The position numbers and the translations under genes are program-made. 64,000 bases of DNA from Stictocephala bisonia (taxonomy: Eukaryota; Arthropoda; Insecta; Hemiptera; Membracidae): positions 62,001-126,000 of the forward strand of contig JAQJVL010000200.1 in NCBI GenBank assembly GCA_035578905.1, in the 5' to 3' direction. Position 1 is the stretch's first letter. The number at the start of each line of letters is the position of its first letter. Under the pieces are notes generated by a model. It was not told the DNA's origin and made no database searches. It was given only the letters and a program-made list of their open reading frames with translations. Of the stretch, positions 55,501 to 62,645 are shown piece by piece.

Positions 55501-58500
55501 AAGGGCCCTATTTCCTAACTGTAATAGATGTTGTTTATTACCTGGAAGAAGTAACGGATTATTTTTAGTACGGTCAACTTCACCAGCTGTATGGCCTTGA
55601 GAACCTGAAGGATCTTGGATGCACGGTGCGGCTATAGCAGGTTGCTGACTTGGTCCAGGTATATGATCACCAACATCGTCCATTAGAACCTCATCAGGAC
55701 AATTGATAACTTCGTCTTGGTCACCAATACTTTCTTCACTGTCACTGACATTATTACAGTTTTCTATTATATTCGTTTCATCCACGTCACTTATATCCGA
55801 TATATCATCACCTATTTCACTTGTGGTGGGTTCTGGAATATCCTCTAATATTTTTCTAATGTTTCCTTGTCATTCTTCATATGTATCCATATCACTACAG
55901 ATCAATATACAATATAATAGTAGACAGTAAACAATATAATATACTCAGTAGACAGAATATTACGTTATATCAATAAAGAAAACAATATCAACAATTGGGC
56001 ATCATAGCACGCATGTTAGCAAAAAGAATACACTCACTAAAACGCCATAGCACGCTCGTTAGCAAACTGCTCACAAATCATAACAATGTTTCGGAAATAG
56101 CGTCACTAATCACTTAAGAGGCAGAGAAACTACTGGCCTCACTCAAGGTCACAAAGAGTAGACCCTTACAAAGGATTAGCAGGCCCGCCAACCCTCTCGA
56201 CCAACAAACAAAATTCCCACAGCTAAATTTTGACAAATGCGGCAATTTGCCGCGTGTGTGTGTGCTAGCGTGTTAAAAAATCGACTTCACTGGAGGTAAA
56301 GACCGTATTTAGTTTATCAAAAACATAAAATATTAATATCACAGACAGATTATTATATGATCTTAATAAATGTTTATAGTGATTGCCTTGTTAACATAAA
56401 ATAGCCATACGACTAATGATGTTGTATTGTTTACAAGTTGACTTGGGGTGTAGGATGCAGATCCCTTGTCGCACACTGGGTAACGGACCATCACAATCCG
56501 TGGTGTCATGACTACTACAGATTAAATCCCCTCAGTTCTGCAGTATCCAGGAGCCAATCTTAGTTCTTCAAGGGACCAAATTGTGCGTGATATGACCCAG
56601 CCATCAAGAATGTACATTTTTTTTCTTTTCGATGGCAGATCTCCCTTGAAGACAGTTTCATGAAGCATTCAAGTTTCCATGGAGAAGATATAGGGTGGAA
56701 GAAATCTAGGTGGATTTTCCTAAAGTGGGAAGAATTAGGAAAATGATTTTACAAGAAGACAAATCATAATCAGAAGTCTACTACGCTCATGGATTATCAC
56801 TGCAGCATGATTGGATGGTTTTGGGTGAGACTGTATCCCTCCAAAACTAATATCGAAAGCGTTTCTGTTTGAGGGGTCTCTAGATTTAATTAAATTCTAC
56901 GCAAACACTCTACAATGTTCTCTACCAGATCAGAGAAACTTGAAGAGGTGGGGATTATCAGAGAATGATTGTTTTGTCTTCAAGGTCCAGCTTCAGCTCT
57001 TCATGTTTTGACAGGGTGCCCAATAGCATTAAAAGAAGGAAGATTTACTTGGAGACACGATAGGGTTCTAGGTATAATAACAGAGGAATTATACCTTTTT
57101 ACTGTGAGTTTGAAGCTTAATACTTTATCAAAAACAGCTGGTATTCTTTTTATTAAGTCTGGAGAAAAAGTCATAGAAAACCCTATTAAGTATGAATCAT
57201 CAATATTTGAGAAATGTAAGGACTGGATTTTGTGTTCAGATGAGGGAAACTAGCATCATGATTTTCTTGCAGATCTTGCAGTTACTTCTCTCTTCCTGGG
57301 CTTACCAGTGTGGTCTAAATCACTTAAAAGTGCTGTTCTTATATAATTAACTGTACCATGAGAAACAAAATTCCTAGACAGCATTAATATAAAATTAATA
57401 AGTATGCTGATCTTTGTGTCAACATAAGGATGAAAAGATACTAGTGCCAGTTGTATGCAGTTGAAGTTGGTGCTAGAGGACTGACTGCCAAGTCACTCAG
57501 TTTGTTTTTTTAAAGATCTTGGTCTCGGAAGAAAAATTCTAAACTCCTTTTTGAAAAGAGCGTAAAAACTGGCAGTAGAATTCTCATACGAACTCTTAAG
57601 AGATCTGACCCTTGGACTCAGCGAGAAAACAGTTGTGGCCACACAAAGGATCCTTAACCCTCCACATTGGGTCTGCAGTCTGGGGCTAAATGCCAAAAAT
57701 AAAAAGGATAAGAAACCATGAAAATTACATAAAATGGTAAGATATTTAATTCCAGAACAGACCTCACCAAGTGAGAGATACCCTCATTTTGCATTTATTA
57801 CTCTATATTCAAATCTTCATTTTCTTTCTAATTTAAATAGTTAGTTTTGGTTTTTAAATCATTGTTTTCTATTTTTTTTTTTTTTTTTTTTTTTTAGACA
57901 CCATTTCTGGTATCATCCTAACCGAGCAAAGGGTAGACCTACAGTTTAAAGCTAGTGTTTCCGTACCTCTCCAGGTCACAAGATAGTAGAGGACCCCATG
58001 CCTACTTAGCCTGCAGTGACCTTATTCATTTTTTTTCCAGATGAAAAAAAGTGAGAAAAACAATTATATTTTCAGCACTTTAAGTTACTATGCAATTTAT
58101 TGCATCAGTTTAACAGTGTAAGAAACTGTTACTATCCAATATCGTAGCAAAACCACTTACGTTACTGCTGACTTTTTCAGGCCTGAATCAGAGGCATCTA
58201 TAAGCTACAAGTACTAATAAACAAGTTTTGTCATCATCACATTATGTCAGTTCTTGTTCTATTTTGCAAAATATAAGAAAGTGTGAGGAAAAGTTTGGGG
58301 ACCCCCAATCACAACAACTGAAGAGCAAGAGAGGAACTTCCACTTCCTGATTCCCCCTTCCAGAACAGCAGCTTTATGCTGAGATCTCCGTCTTAGGATA
58401 CTCAAAAATAAACTGGTGAAATCCAGGAGAAAATGGGAATTCTAAGGTCACAGATCTTACTATAAAAGATCCTAATAATGACACATTTATGAAAACAAAA

Positions 58501-60113
58501 ACAAAATAGGTTTTGTTTACATTTTCTTCTTTACAGATATATTTTTTAAATTGAAATTGTCTATTCCTGGTGTATGGACTTTGTTCGGTGACGTAAGTTA
58601 CAGTGTCAATATAAAGAACAAAGTACAACAAAAATATAAAACTCACAGATTGCTCACAGTGCATTCATGATTGTTTTTGGGATTAATCTATACATCAATT
58701 TAAAACATAAGAGGTGTTGCAGTGAGCCACTGACCTATATGCGTATGCAGTCTGCACTCAACCCCGACGGATAAATACATTAATAACACTAGGATTTAAC
58801 TACAAATATTTTCATCTATGACGTAAGAAAAAGTGTTGCCTGTTGCATGTGTGCTGTAATTGAAATAATGAACTTTGTATTTCTGTCCTTTGAAGTGAAA
58901 TTTCATATTTGAATACTTAGATTTCAAATATTTCTGATAACATATATATCATGTTACTGCATGACGGAGAACTACATAGCCCATGTATGTACGTAATTCA
59001 GTTGTTTTCATCCATGTACTTTTGTGCCATCAGTGAACAAGACAAGGAAGATCCTTCAATCAATTAGAAAATATTCACTCTGCACAATTCCAAAAATTGT
59101 CACCCCCAAGATTACAAACAAAAAGCTAAGGAGCTTACTAAGGTGTCAAGACATCCCAGTATGCCCCCTTCCCTTCCCCCGTGTTTTATGGTCTGTAGGA
59201 ATGTTTGTTTGCCACTTTGTAACCTAAAAAAAAGCAAACTTTTCTTCTATCAATCAAATAACAATGCTCCTTAGCCGCATACAAATGGAAAGTGATCATT
59301 TGATGTGCTACTGGACATGAAAATTAAAATAAATTAATACTTAAAAATTTGTTACTATTATAGCTAAAGGTGTTAATTGTTAATAAGCTATTGTTGGTTT
59401 TTCCTGCTAAATATTGTTTATCTCAGAATTGTTTATTTTATGTTTGTTTAGGCTAGTAATGCAACTTTTAATGCATATATCTTTCATCATAATTTGTTAT
59501 GTTTTACAGTATTTATTAATGCACATGTAGCCTAGTGCTTAGCTATAGTTATTACAGATTTTATGTCCAATTTAATTTTTCTTGCTTTTTTTCGTTTTCT
59601 TGTTTTTTTGTTTTCTTTCTTCATTTCTTTTAAAAAAACTTCACTCACCAGTTCACATGGGTTTGCAAACCTTTGCGTGAACTTTATTCCACGAGTGAAG
59701 TACCGACCGTTGGCTCAGTGGGGATTCGAACCTTGGAACTTGCCCTCTGCAGTCCGAAGCCTTAGCCACTACGCCAGCAAATTGTTTTTATTATTATTTT
59801 GTTTTTAGCTGTGGAGTTTATTGTATATATTATTATTGATGCATTTCACTTGTTTGAATCTACATAAATAATAAATATGTCGTAGCCATGTTGTTGCCAC
59901 AGTAGGTTATAAGCTCAATTTTTAAAAAGGGTGTAAACCGTAAACAATATAATAAATAAATACTCTGACAGACAACTTTACCTGCTCCTGGTCCATATAA
60001 TCATTCTCTTCTTGAATATACTTGACATCATCAACACCTTCTATTTCCTGAGAAAAGGGCTCAACTACATTGTCCACAGAGCCAAGCATGTCTCTAAGCT
60101 CTTCAGTATTCAT
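34256..60113 (-). CDS. DC-STAMP domain-containing protein (DCST1/sneaky/SPE-42 class), 11 exons, 5' end missing
   Basis: DCST proteins are multipass membrane proteins of sperm; sneaky in flies and SPE-42 in worms act in fertilisation. Exons on the - strand: 60113-59982, 51124-50926, 48767-48627, 45013-44859, 43198-43065, 41841-41646, 41311-41185, 39731-39615, 39332-39190, 36415-36302, 34504-34256. All junction phases agree, giving about 568 residues. Landmarks in order are a charged coiled segment, a Cys-rich loop with IVCWPMQLSIICDLVK, KYHTSYIKTLDNDNVYITES, RRRISKKPTVLPLTKIE, a membrane helix (FWTILAMIIVVTIVVFI), a helix followed by YFRRLRRAICAYYYPE, QEKQRIKTLYSKTL, and a C4C4 RING-like end. 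These match the DC-STAMP family order. The N-terminal helices are not in view. DCST1 versus DCST2 is not settled; the ARRR-PTVLPL segment leans to DCST1/sneaky. The gene converges on the myosin, about 4.2 kb apart. Confidence 0.9.
36302..36415 (-). CDS. DC-STAMP gene exon: QEKQRIKTLYSKTL
   Basis: Acceptor TTGTTTTCAG, donor ATTCAG|GTAACA, phase 0-0, 38 codons. Encodes QEKQRIKTLYSKTLNYRKQL and FDRQIEVLYKRASNIEIQ. It matches the family's R-E-K-x-R-x-x-x-L-Y-N block, which directly follows the YYYPE motif, so it shows what the upstream donor must join to. Confidence 0.92.
36640..36720. repeat. Partial copy of the 42378 palindromic MITE
   Basis: Shares GGCCGGTATCATTACTAAAA, then TTCCGGTAACGACCACGTCA and AGGT, with the arm at 42378-42510 (GGCCGGTGTCATAACTAGAA on the - strand). 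Confidence 0.5.
36945..37320 (+). pseudogene. Frameshifted coding-like segment, family not recognised
   Basis: Three + strand frames succeed one another without overlap. First MDTPGQVTLDRVNQHYAQLP SENRKF; then FFSTPFEYFPGELINKQKSV and KAAYGLKSLEEIGFTLVF; then VFDLKFVEVEMAHGVRLGTW, LWCGVLVNDCCVVTFDSEQG and FMDMDL before a stop. The composition looks protein-like, and frame changes without gaps suggest a decayed gene or retrocopy. It lies in a DC-STAMP intron on the opposite strand. Confidence 0.5.
38190..39250 (-). repeat. 51-bp minisatellite, 20 copies, each with a 5' splice site
   Basis: On the - strand each unit reads about 34 nt of exon end (AAGGCGAGCTATTTGTGCCT, then ATTACTACCCTGAG) plus about 17 nt of intron start (GTAAGGTTCAACCAATT). 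The copies that would end an exon fall at 39190, 39139, 39088, 39037, 38986 and so on, every 51 bp to 38323, then at 38253 and 38202. The copy at 39037 has lost GT (GAGAAGG); the other 19 keep GTAAGG, GTAAGA or GTATGG. Read as protein a unit is LRRAICAYYYPEVRFNQ, 17 residues. Confidence 0.95.
39190..39332 (-). CDS. DC-STAMP gene exon: last helix and RRLRRAICAYYYPE, followed by splice-donor array
   Basis: Acceptor TTGTTTCAG (an alternative TATATCAG 46 nt further in breaks the phase), donor CCTGAG|GTAAGG at 39190, phase 1 in and 0 out. Encodes CLPHPKYMNTFFYIRLYSMC, a helix, and YFRRLRRAICAYYYPE, the conserved motif that closes the membrane region. Its last ~34 nt with the donor are the founder of the 51-bp tandem array that follows. 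The frame stays open through five copies to a TGA near 38962. Confidence 0.92.
39615..39731 (-). CDS. DC-STAMP gene exon: VEVKGMGFVANIVRSI loop
   Basis: Acceptor TTGTTTTAG, donor AATAAAC|GTAAGT, phase 1-1. Encodes LHSFNVEVKGMGFVANIVRS and IIKGFHFKKTLKGEVSNK. The V-x-G-x-G-F core recurs in DCST proteins ahead of the final helix. Confidence 0.92.
39967..40163. mobile_element. Near-perfect palindromic MITE
   Basis: GCCAAAGCGCTTTAAAAGAG on the left pairs with CTCTTTTAAAGCGCTTTGGC on the right. The inner arms hold CACCATACATGTGTGGGTGG and its complement. About 95-bp arms with a small loop near 40065. Lies in the DC-STAMP intron. Confidence 0.85.
40168..40422 (-). other. GC-rich coding-like frame, family not recognised
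   Basis: 84-codon - strand open frame with a protein-like composition (GSCDGGPGVKIGAWASLIFF, VFVGDGGKDWLCIHEVRMDD, EHPWCLLLRKRRPLKQVVES). The surrounding 40160-40850 is much GC-richer than its neighbours and carries a poly-C run near 40567. It starts right after the palindromic MITE. Possibly a transposon piece; not a DC-STAMP exon, as phases and family do not fit. Confidence 0.4.
41185..41311 (-). CDS. DC-STAMP gene exon: membrane helix
   Basis: Acceptor TTTGTTTTAG, donor GAATCTG|GTAAAT, phase 0 in and 1 out. Encodes MTEFWTILAMIIVVTIVVFI, a clear membrane segment, then DKSLTMALEWMRDNLAFSY. Confidence 0.93.
41646..41841 (-). CDS. DC-STAMP gene exon: core DC-STAMP domain
   Basis: Acceptor GATTTCAG, donor ACCTGG|GTGAGT, phase 2 in and 0 out. 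Encodes AAKYHTSYIKTLDNDNVYIT, LDARRRISKKPTVLPLTKIE and KLIDPYDLVLAKLEIKTW. The order Y-H-x-x-Y, D-N-x-Y-I-T, R-R-x, L-P-L is the most conserved stretch of the family. Confidence 0.95.
42378..42510. mobile_element. Palindromic MITE
   Basis: CTACATTTTCCGGTGACAAC and, inverted, GTTGCACCGGAAAATGTAG flank a CCACGTCAAGGTA/TACCTTGGCGCGG stem. A related partial copy is at 36640-36720. Confidence 0.65.
43065..43198 (-). CDS. DC-STAMP gene exon: helix before YHxxY block
   Basis: Acceptor TTTTTTACAG, donor ATCAGCAG|GTAAGC, phase 0 in and 2 out. Encodes VGVFSVITITKEFTHEIFTV, then a hydrophobic membrane helix (VVKTVLAFMFILVIS). Confidence 0.9.
43300..43460 (-). mobile_element. LINE 3' end-like fragment
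   Basis: On the - strand it ends CAATAAAGACATCCATTCAT and TCATT repeats, preceded by a conserved-looking TGGTTTCATGGAGAAGACCT. No coding sequence was identified upstream on that strand. Confidence 0.4.
44859..45013 (-). CDS. DC-STAMP gene exon: loop after the Cys cluster
   Basis: Acceptor ATGTTTCAG, donor AATTTA|GTAAGG, phase 1 in and 0 out, exactly bridging the flanking exons. Encodes FTYGGYSCDPKQVVSGEIGN, then GYVKLLGAGKTMREG and a basic QYKLKDPPNL end. It was found by phase matching; alone it looks like an unidentified open frame. Confidence 0.85.
46840..47150 (+). repeat. 44-bp tandem repeat, about 6 copies
   Basis: Unit close to GTGTAGTGTACGCTAATGGT followed by TTATGATGATTTGTCCTCTC and TTTA. 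The last copy ends in GTGTAGTGTAGTGTAG. Sequence like one more part-unit (ATGATGATTTGTTCTCTCC) reappears at about 47797 beyond a LINE-like 3' end. Confidence 0.85.
47155..47800 (+). mobile_element. LINE 3' UTR-like insertion
   Basis: AT-rich noncoding sequence ending in AAATAAAATAAAATAAAAAT and more A/T. It interrupts the 44-bp tandem array, with ATGATG on both sides as a possible target duplication. Confidence 0.5.
48360..48443. repeat. Perfect 38-bp inverted repeat with 8-nt loop
   Basis: Arms 48360-48397 and 48406-48443 are exact complements (38 of 38), for example TAATGTTGTACTATTTTACA against its complement, with loop CTAAGAAA. No coding sense. Could be a tiny MITE. Confidence 0.9.
48627..48767 (-). 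CDS. DC-STAMP gene exon: conserved Cys loop (CWPM)
   Basis: Acceptor TTGTTTAG, donor GTCAAAG|GTAAGT, phase 1-1. Encodes VKTGMGRMCRERFAKFKANC and IVCWPMQLSIICDLVK. The spaced cysteines with the CWP-hydrophobic-C pattern are a hallmark of DC-STAMP proteins and the best single identifier of the gene. Confidence 0.9.
49193..49380 (+). repeat. Dispersed repeat D copy 1
   Basis: Matches 61370-61545 in reverse orientation, sharing GAATGATTACATGAGTG, TAGTCTGGT, TCAGAAAGGGCC and the CTTTACATGGAAAC-like region. Probably a SINE-sized element. Confidence 0.7.
49410..49590 (+). repeat. Direct repeat pair, copy 1
   Basis: Shares an order of blocks with 49885-50095: CTGGACACCCTAGACT, TCCACGCTGATAGAAACC, ATTGAGTGGACGCT, CCTCAAATAGTTGC. 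Diverged; no coding sense seen. Confidence 0.6.
49885..50095 (+). repeat. Direct repeat pair, copy 2
   Basis: Second copy: ATGGACACCCCAGACTTC, GTCCACGTCGATGGCAACC, ATTGAGGGGATGCT, CCCCAAGTAGCTGG. Confidence 0.6.
50265..50297. repeat. (TA)n microsatellite
   Basis: Uninterrupted TATATA run of roughly 30 bases in the DC-STAMP intron. Confidence 0.9.
50926..51124 (-). CDS. DC-STAMP gene exon: charged coiled segment
   Basis: Acceptor TTTTTTTAG, donor TGTGAAA|GTAAGT, phase 0 in and 1 out. Encodes NDTKRSDELKNKYKSLIKRR, a highly charged helical stretch, and ends KKLETRCE. This suits the extracellular loop that precedes the conserved Cys cluster. Confidence 0.85.
51985..53050 (+). pseudogene. Non-LTR retrotransposon fragment nested in piggyBac
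   Basis: Encodes a reverse transcriptase thumb (LAALEEYFRTWKLNPNPSKT, LNGVKLHHNEPPQYLGVML), a thumb/RNase-like region (RHQEALLKEFNKIWNALHIP), and a Cys/His tail with CDCG and a shifted HIVTECPLRHF. Stops and shifts break it. It lies between the piggyBac end at 51609 and the transposase. Confidence 0.85.
53787..55890 (-). pseudogene. piggyBac transposase pseudogene
   Basis: Starts with ATG at 55890, but the sixth sense codon is followed by an in-frame TGA. An acidic N-terminus follows (ISDVDETNIIENCNNVSDSE), then after a frameshift near 55480 the DDE_Tnp_1_7 core (LGLLYLAGVCSSNVQNMLDL, FRLTMGVNRLKFLLQKLRFD). More stops occur at 54811 and downstream. The C-terminus holds a Cys-rich zinc domain (CSICPRRKNRKTTVVCSSC, CERC). 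It cannot make transposase as it stands. Confidence 0.9.
56560..57710 (+). pseudogene. Retroelement-like pseudogene (HVLTGCPIALKEGRFTWRHD)
   Basis: Several + strand frames together follow a protein commonly found 3' of reverse transcriptases in animals: LPDQRNLKRWGLSEND, ALHVLTGCPIALKEGRFTWR, HDRVLGIITEEL, a shifted TVPWETK-like block, a shifted VEVGARG-like block, and an end resembling a Ser/Ala-rich helix with W. Stops and shifts are frequent. The family recognition is from memory. Confidence 0.65.
59631..59780 (-). repeat. tRNA-derived SINE, family A copy 4
   Basis: Same body and box B. The head lacks about nine bases that other copies carry near GAGCCACC. Lies just downstream of the 60-kb DC-STAMP exon, in its intron. 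Confidence 0.83.
59982..60113 (-). CDS. DC-STAMP gene exon (5'-most seen)
   Basis: On the - strand the acceptor TTGTTTTAG precedes ATGAATACT, and the donor is GAGCAG|GTAAAG, phase 0-0. Encodes MNTEELRDMLGSVDNVVEPF, then an acidic stretch ending DYMDQEQ. Membership of the DCST gene is inferred from strand, phase and fit to the loop before the coiled segment; a ~8.9-kb intron separates it from the next exon. It could be an internal exon or hold the start of a shorter form. Confidence 0.7.
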
Positions 60114-60954
60114 CTAAAACAATTACACTTTAACAAATTGTGAACAAAATGACAAATTATTATGTTATTTAACTACTGTACCGGTACTTCAGCTGTTGCA
60201 GTTTAGCGTAAAGCACAAGAAATTCACCCTTACCCTTCTCTCATAGTCCCCCATTCCCCAGCAACGTGATAATAAGTTTTGTTCTCTCATTTATCTATTT
60301 CAGCCTTTAGCTTTGAAACATTTAACTTTATACCATAGTTGGACACAATGTTTACAACATGTAGGTCCACCCTCTTTTGAATACCCCAACCAGTCACAGC
60401 TCAAATTCTATCATCAGATTAGAATCTGGATGTAAGTAACAATAAGACGCCCTTCTTTATATATCTCTCTTTCTTCACCCCCAGTCTATTATATTTTTGT
60501 AGATTTCAAATTTAATCCTAATTTGTTAATTTTTTCACAAAAAGAATATGAATTCATACAATTTAAGTGTTTTTACCGTACTGTTTATAACTTGCTTTCA
60601 TCAGAGTAGTAAACAAAAGTAAATCTTGTTATAGACGTAACAATTGGTTTTAAAGTTATATTTCCCCCATTATTAAAGCTATTAAACCAAAACAATAAGT
60701 GAAGTTGGCAACAATTAGTATAGTCTGCTTTGATTTGATTATCATCACCAAAAAACTAATAATTTTATTTTTAAATTTAATTTACTATTAAAATAGAATA
60801 TGTCTTTACTGTCACAAAAACATTTCATATTTAAGTGCAAACTGAAGAAAAAGGTTAAACTTAGTCCGAGTATAATCCTATAATTTTGGCAGGTCAGAAT
60901 GGATCTGATTAGCTTCCTATCATCTTTACCACAAATAATGGCAGGTCTGGATTA

Positions 60955-61352
60955 GGGATGTGCCAACCTGCTACTTTTGCTTAACTGATATAACAGTTCA
61001 ATTTGCCAGCATGTATCAGTTTAAATTAACTGATGCAAAGTAACAGGAAGTCAAGCATTCAGTTACTGTTGAAACTAACCGCATCAGTTCAAACGATCTA
61101 GCAAGTCGTCTTGAGTATTCACTGAATGACAAATACAAACTGATTTATATAAGACTCGCATCAGTTGTCATATTTCAACAGGAAATCAACCGACTGTTGT
61201 GTTGTCTGATACAAATAGGAGCAGTCCAGGCTTGCAGTTCTGTTGAATCAGAATATCCATTTCGTGTTGCATCAGGTGGTCTTGCACATCAGTTAATTTT
61301 CGCATTAGTTAAATTGAATCAACTGATGCGGTTACTGTTGGTCATCCCTAGA
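60955..61352. mobile_element. hAT-like MITE candidate
   Basis: Ends in TAGGGATGTGCCAAC and, inverted, CATCCCTA. The interior is rich in AACTGATGC/GCATCAGTT repeats. No matching 8-bp target duplication is visible. Confidence 0.45.
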
Positions 61353-61369
61353 ATGCAGTGAAAATATGG

Positions 61370-61545
61370 CCAACACTACGTGGTTTGGATTCTACATAAA
61401 GCTGTAACTCCCTTAGTTGCCTAGGCTAAATAATTGGCCCTTTCTGAGGGACAGTCGAACTCAGTTAGTTACCAGACTACAACACAGGTCATCCACACTC
61501 ATGTAATCATTCATAGTCTTAAAATACGCACCACTGGGTATCGGC
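61370..61545 (-). repeat. Dispersed repeat D copy 2
   Basis: Reverse-orientation, diverged copy of the repeat at 49193-49380: CCCTTTCTGAGG, AGTTACCAGACTAC and CTCATGTAATCATTC are shared. Confidence 0.7.
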
Positions 61546-62429
61546 ATCGGTTTTAAACACAAATAGATTTCCCATCCAATGTTAAATTTGGAGTCTCAAA
61601 ATATCAGCTGTTTATGTGATCTATTGTGGAGCGCTAGTGTAGTCCCATGTAAATGTAATGCAGTTTAAACCAGCTGTGGTTGCAGGCCACACAAACTAAC
61701 AAAATTACTGCCACAAATATTCCTATTAGATGGTTTATCTATTGTAGGTTTATATAATCAATGGTATTGGCGTCTTGTATCAGGAATCTAAAAAATATAT
61801 GTATATATATATATAACTGAATATCTTAATGTACTGTAAATGACTTGGCTGAATCTACTTTCAATACATATATGTTGTAATGTTTATAGAAATTATCTTT
61901 GTCAAATAGTTACTATAAATGTTTGGATTTAACCCGCTTTGTATTTTGCATAATCATATTTCTGCTGGGCTTATGTCACAGCAGGGATTAGGGTGGGAAA
62001 GTAAAGTTATGCTAAGATAAATGTAATATATTGTGGTAATGTGGTAAGGATGTGGATTGCGCTAAGGATGTGTACATATTTTATTCATAAGGTTGTATTA
62101 AAATTTTGAAGTGAATATGTTACAATCCAACAACTGGTGTAAAATAAAACTGTCAATACTACATTAAACAAACCATAAAAGTGCATGTATACAGCATAAA
62201 CATTTAATTGGAAAAATCTCTCCTGTTAAAACGTTCTTTATAGTATAAAAACCATATTAAAGTGTATTTTGATTTTTATAGCTAATTAACAACTCCATAT
62301 TGTTCTTTTGTTCTTTCTGTAATTTGGAATATTTTTTAAATCTGATGTGCTCCAAATTCCAATCTTCCTGGATTATAGATGAATCTTGTGCTGAAAATGC
62401 ATTCCTGTGGTGACTCACGCCCTGTTACT

Positions 62430-62645
62430 TGCGGATGAGGGGTAGTTGAACGTCTGGAACAATACAAATACTTAGATATAATGAACGATAAAAAATTAAG
62501 TTGGAGTTCACATGTTCAATCCATTAAACAGAAATTAAGGAAAATGCGTTATGCCTTTGCTCAACTTAGTTACGTGTTGACCGTTGAAGACTGCAGGACA
62601 ATTTACAATATTTTGCTTACGTGCAGTTGGTATATCAAATAATTA
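62430..62645 (+). pseudogene. Reverse transcriptase thumb fragment
   Basis: One frame reads VERLEQYKYLDIMNDKKLSW, then SSHVQSIKQKLRKMRYAFAQ and a TVEDCRTIYN end, the usual K-Y-L-G-x-x-x-D segment with G replaced by D. It is a short dead piece of a LINE. Confidence 0.78.

Larger units (their letters stand above)
51609..56276 (-). mobile_element. Decayed piggyBac-like transposon with TTAA target duplications
   Basis: TTAA at 51609-51612 and at 56273-56276 flank matching inverted ends: CACGCCAGCACACGCAC on the left and, reverse-complemented, CACGCTAGCACACACACACG on the right. Subterminal repeats are also shared, with GCTCACACATTA near the left end and TAGCACGC-type motifs near the right. A - strand transposase pseudogene and a nested LINE lie inside. 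It sits within the DC-STAMP intron. Confidence 0.88.

Noticed and set aside
55703..55930. 75-codon + strand frame
   Set aside because: Antisense shadow of the acidic N-terminus of the piggyBac transposase.
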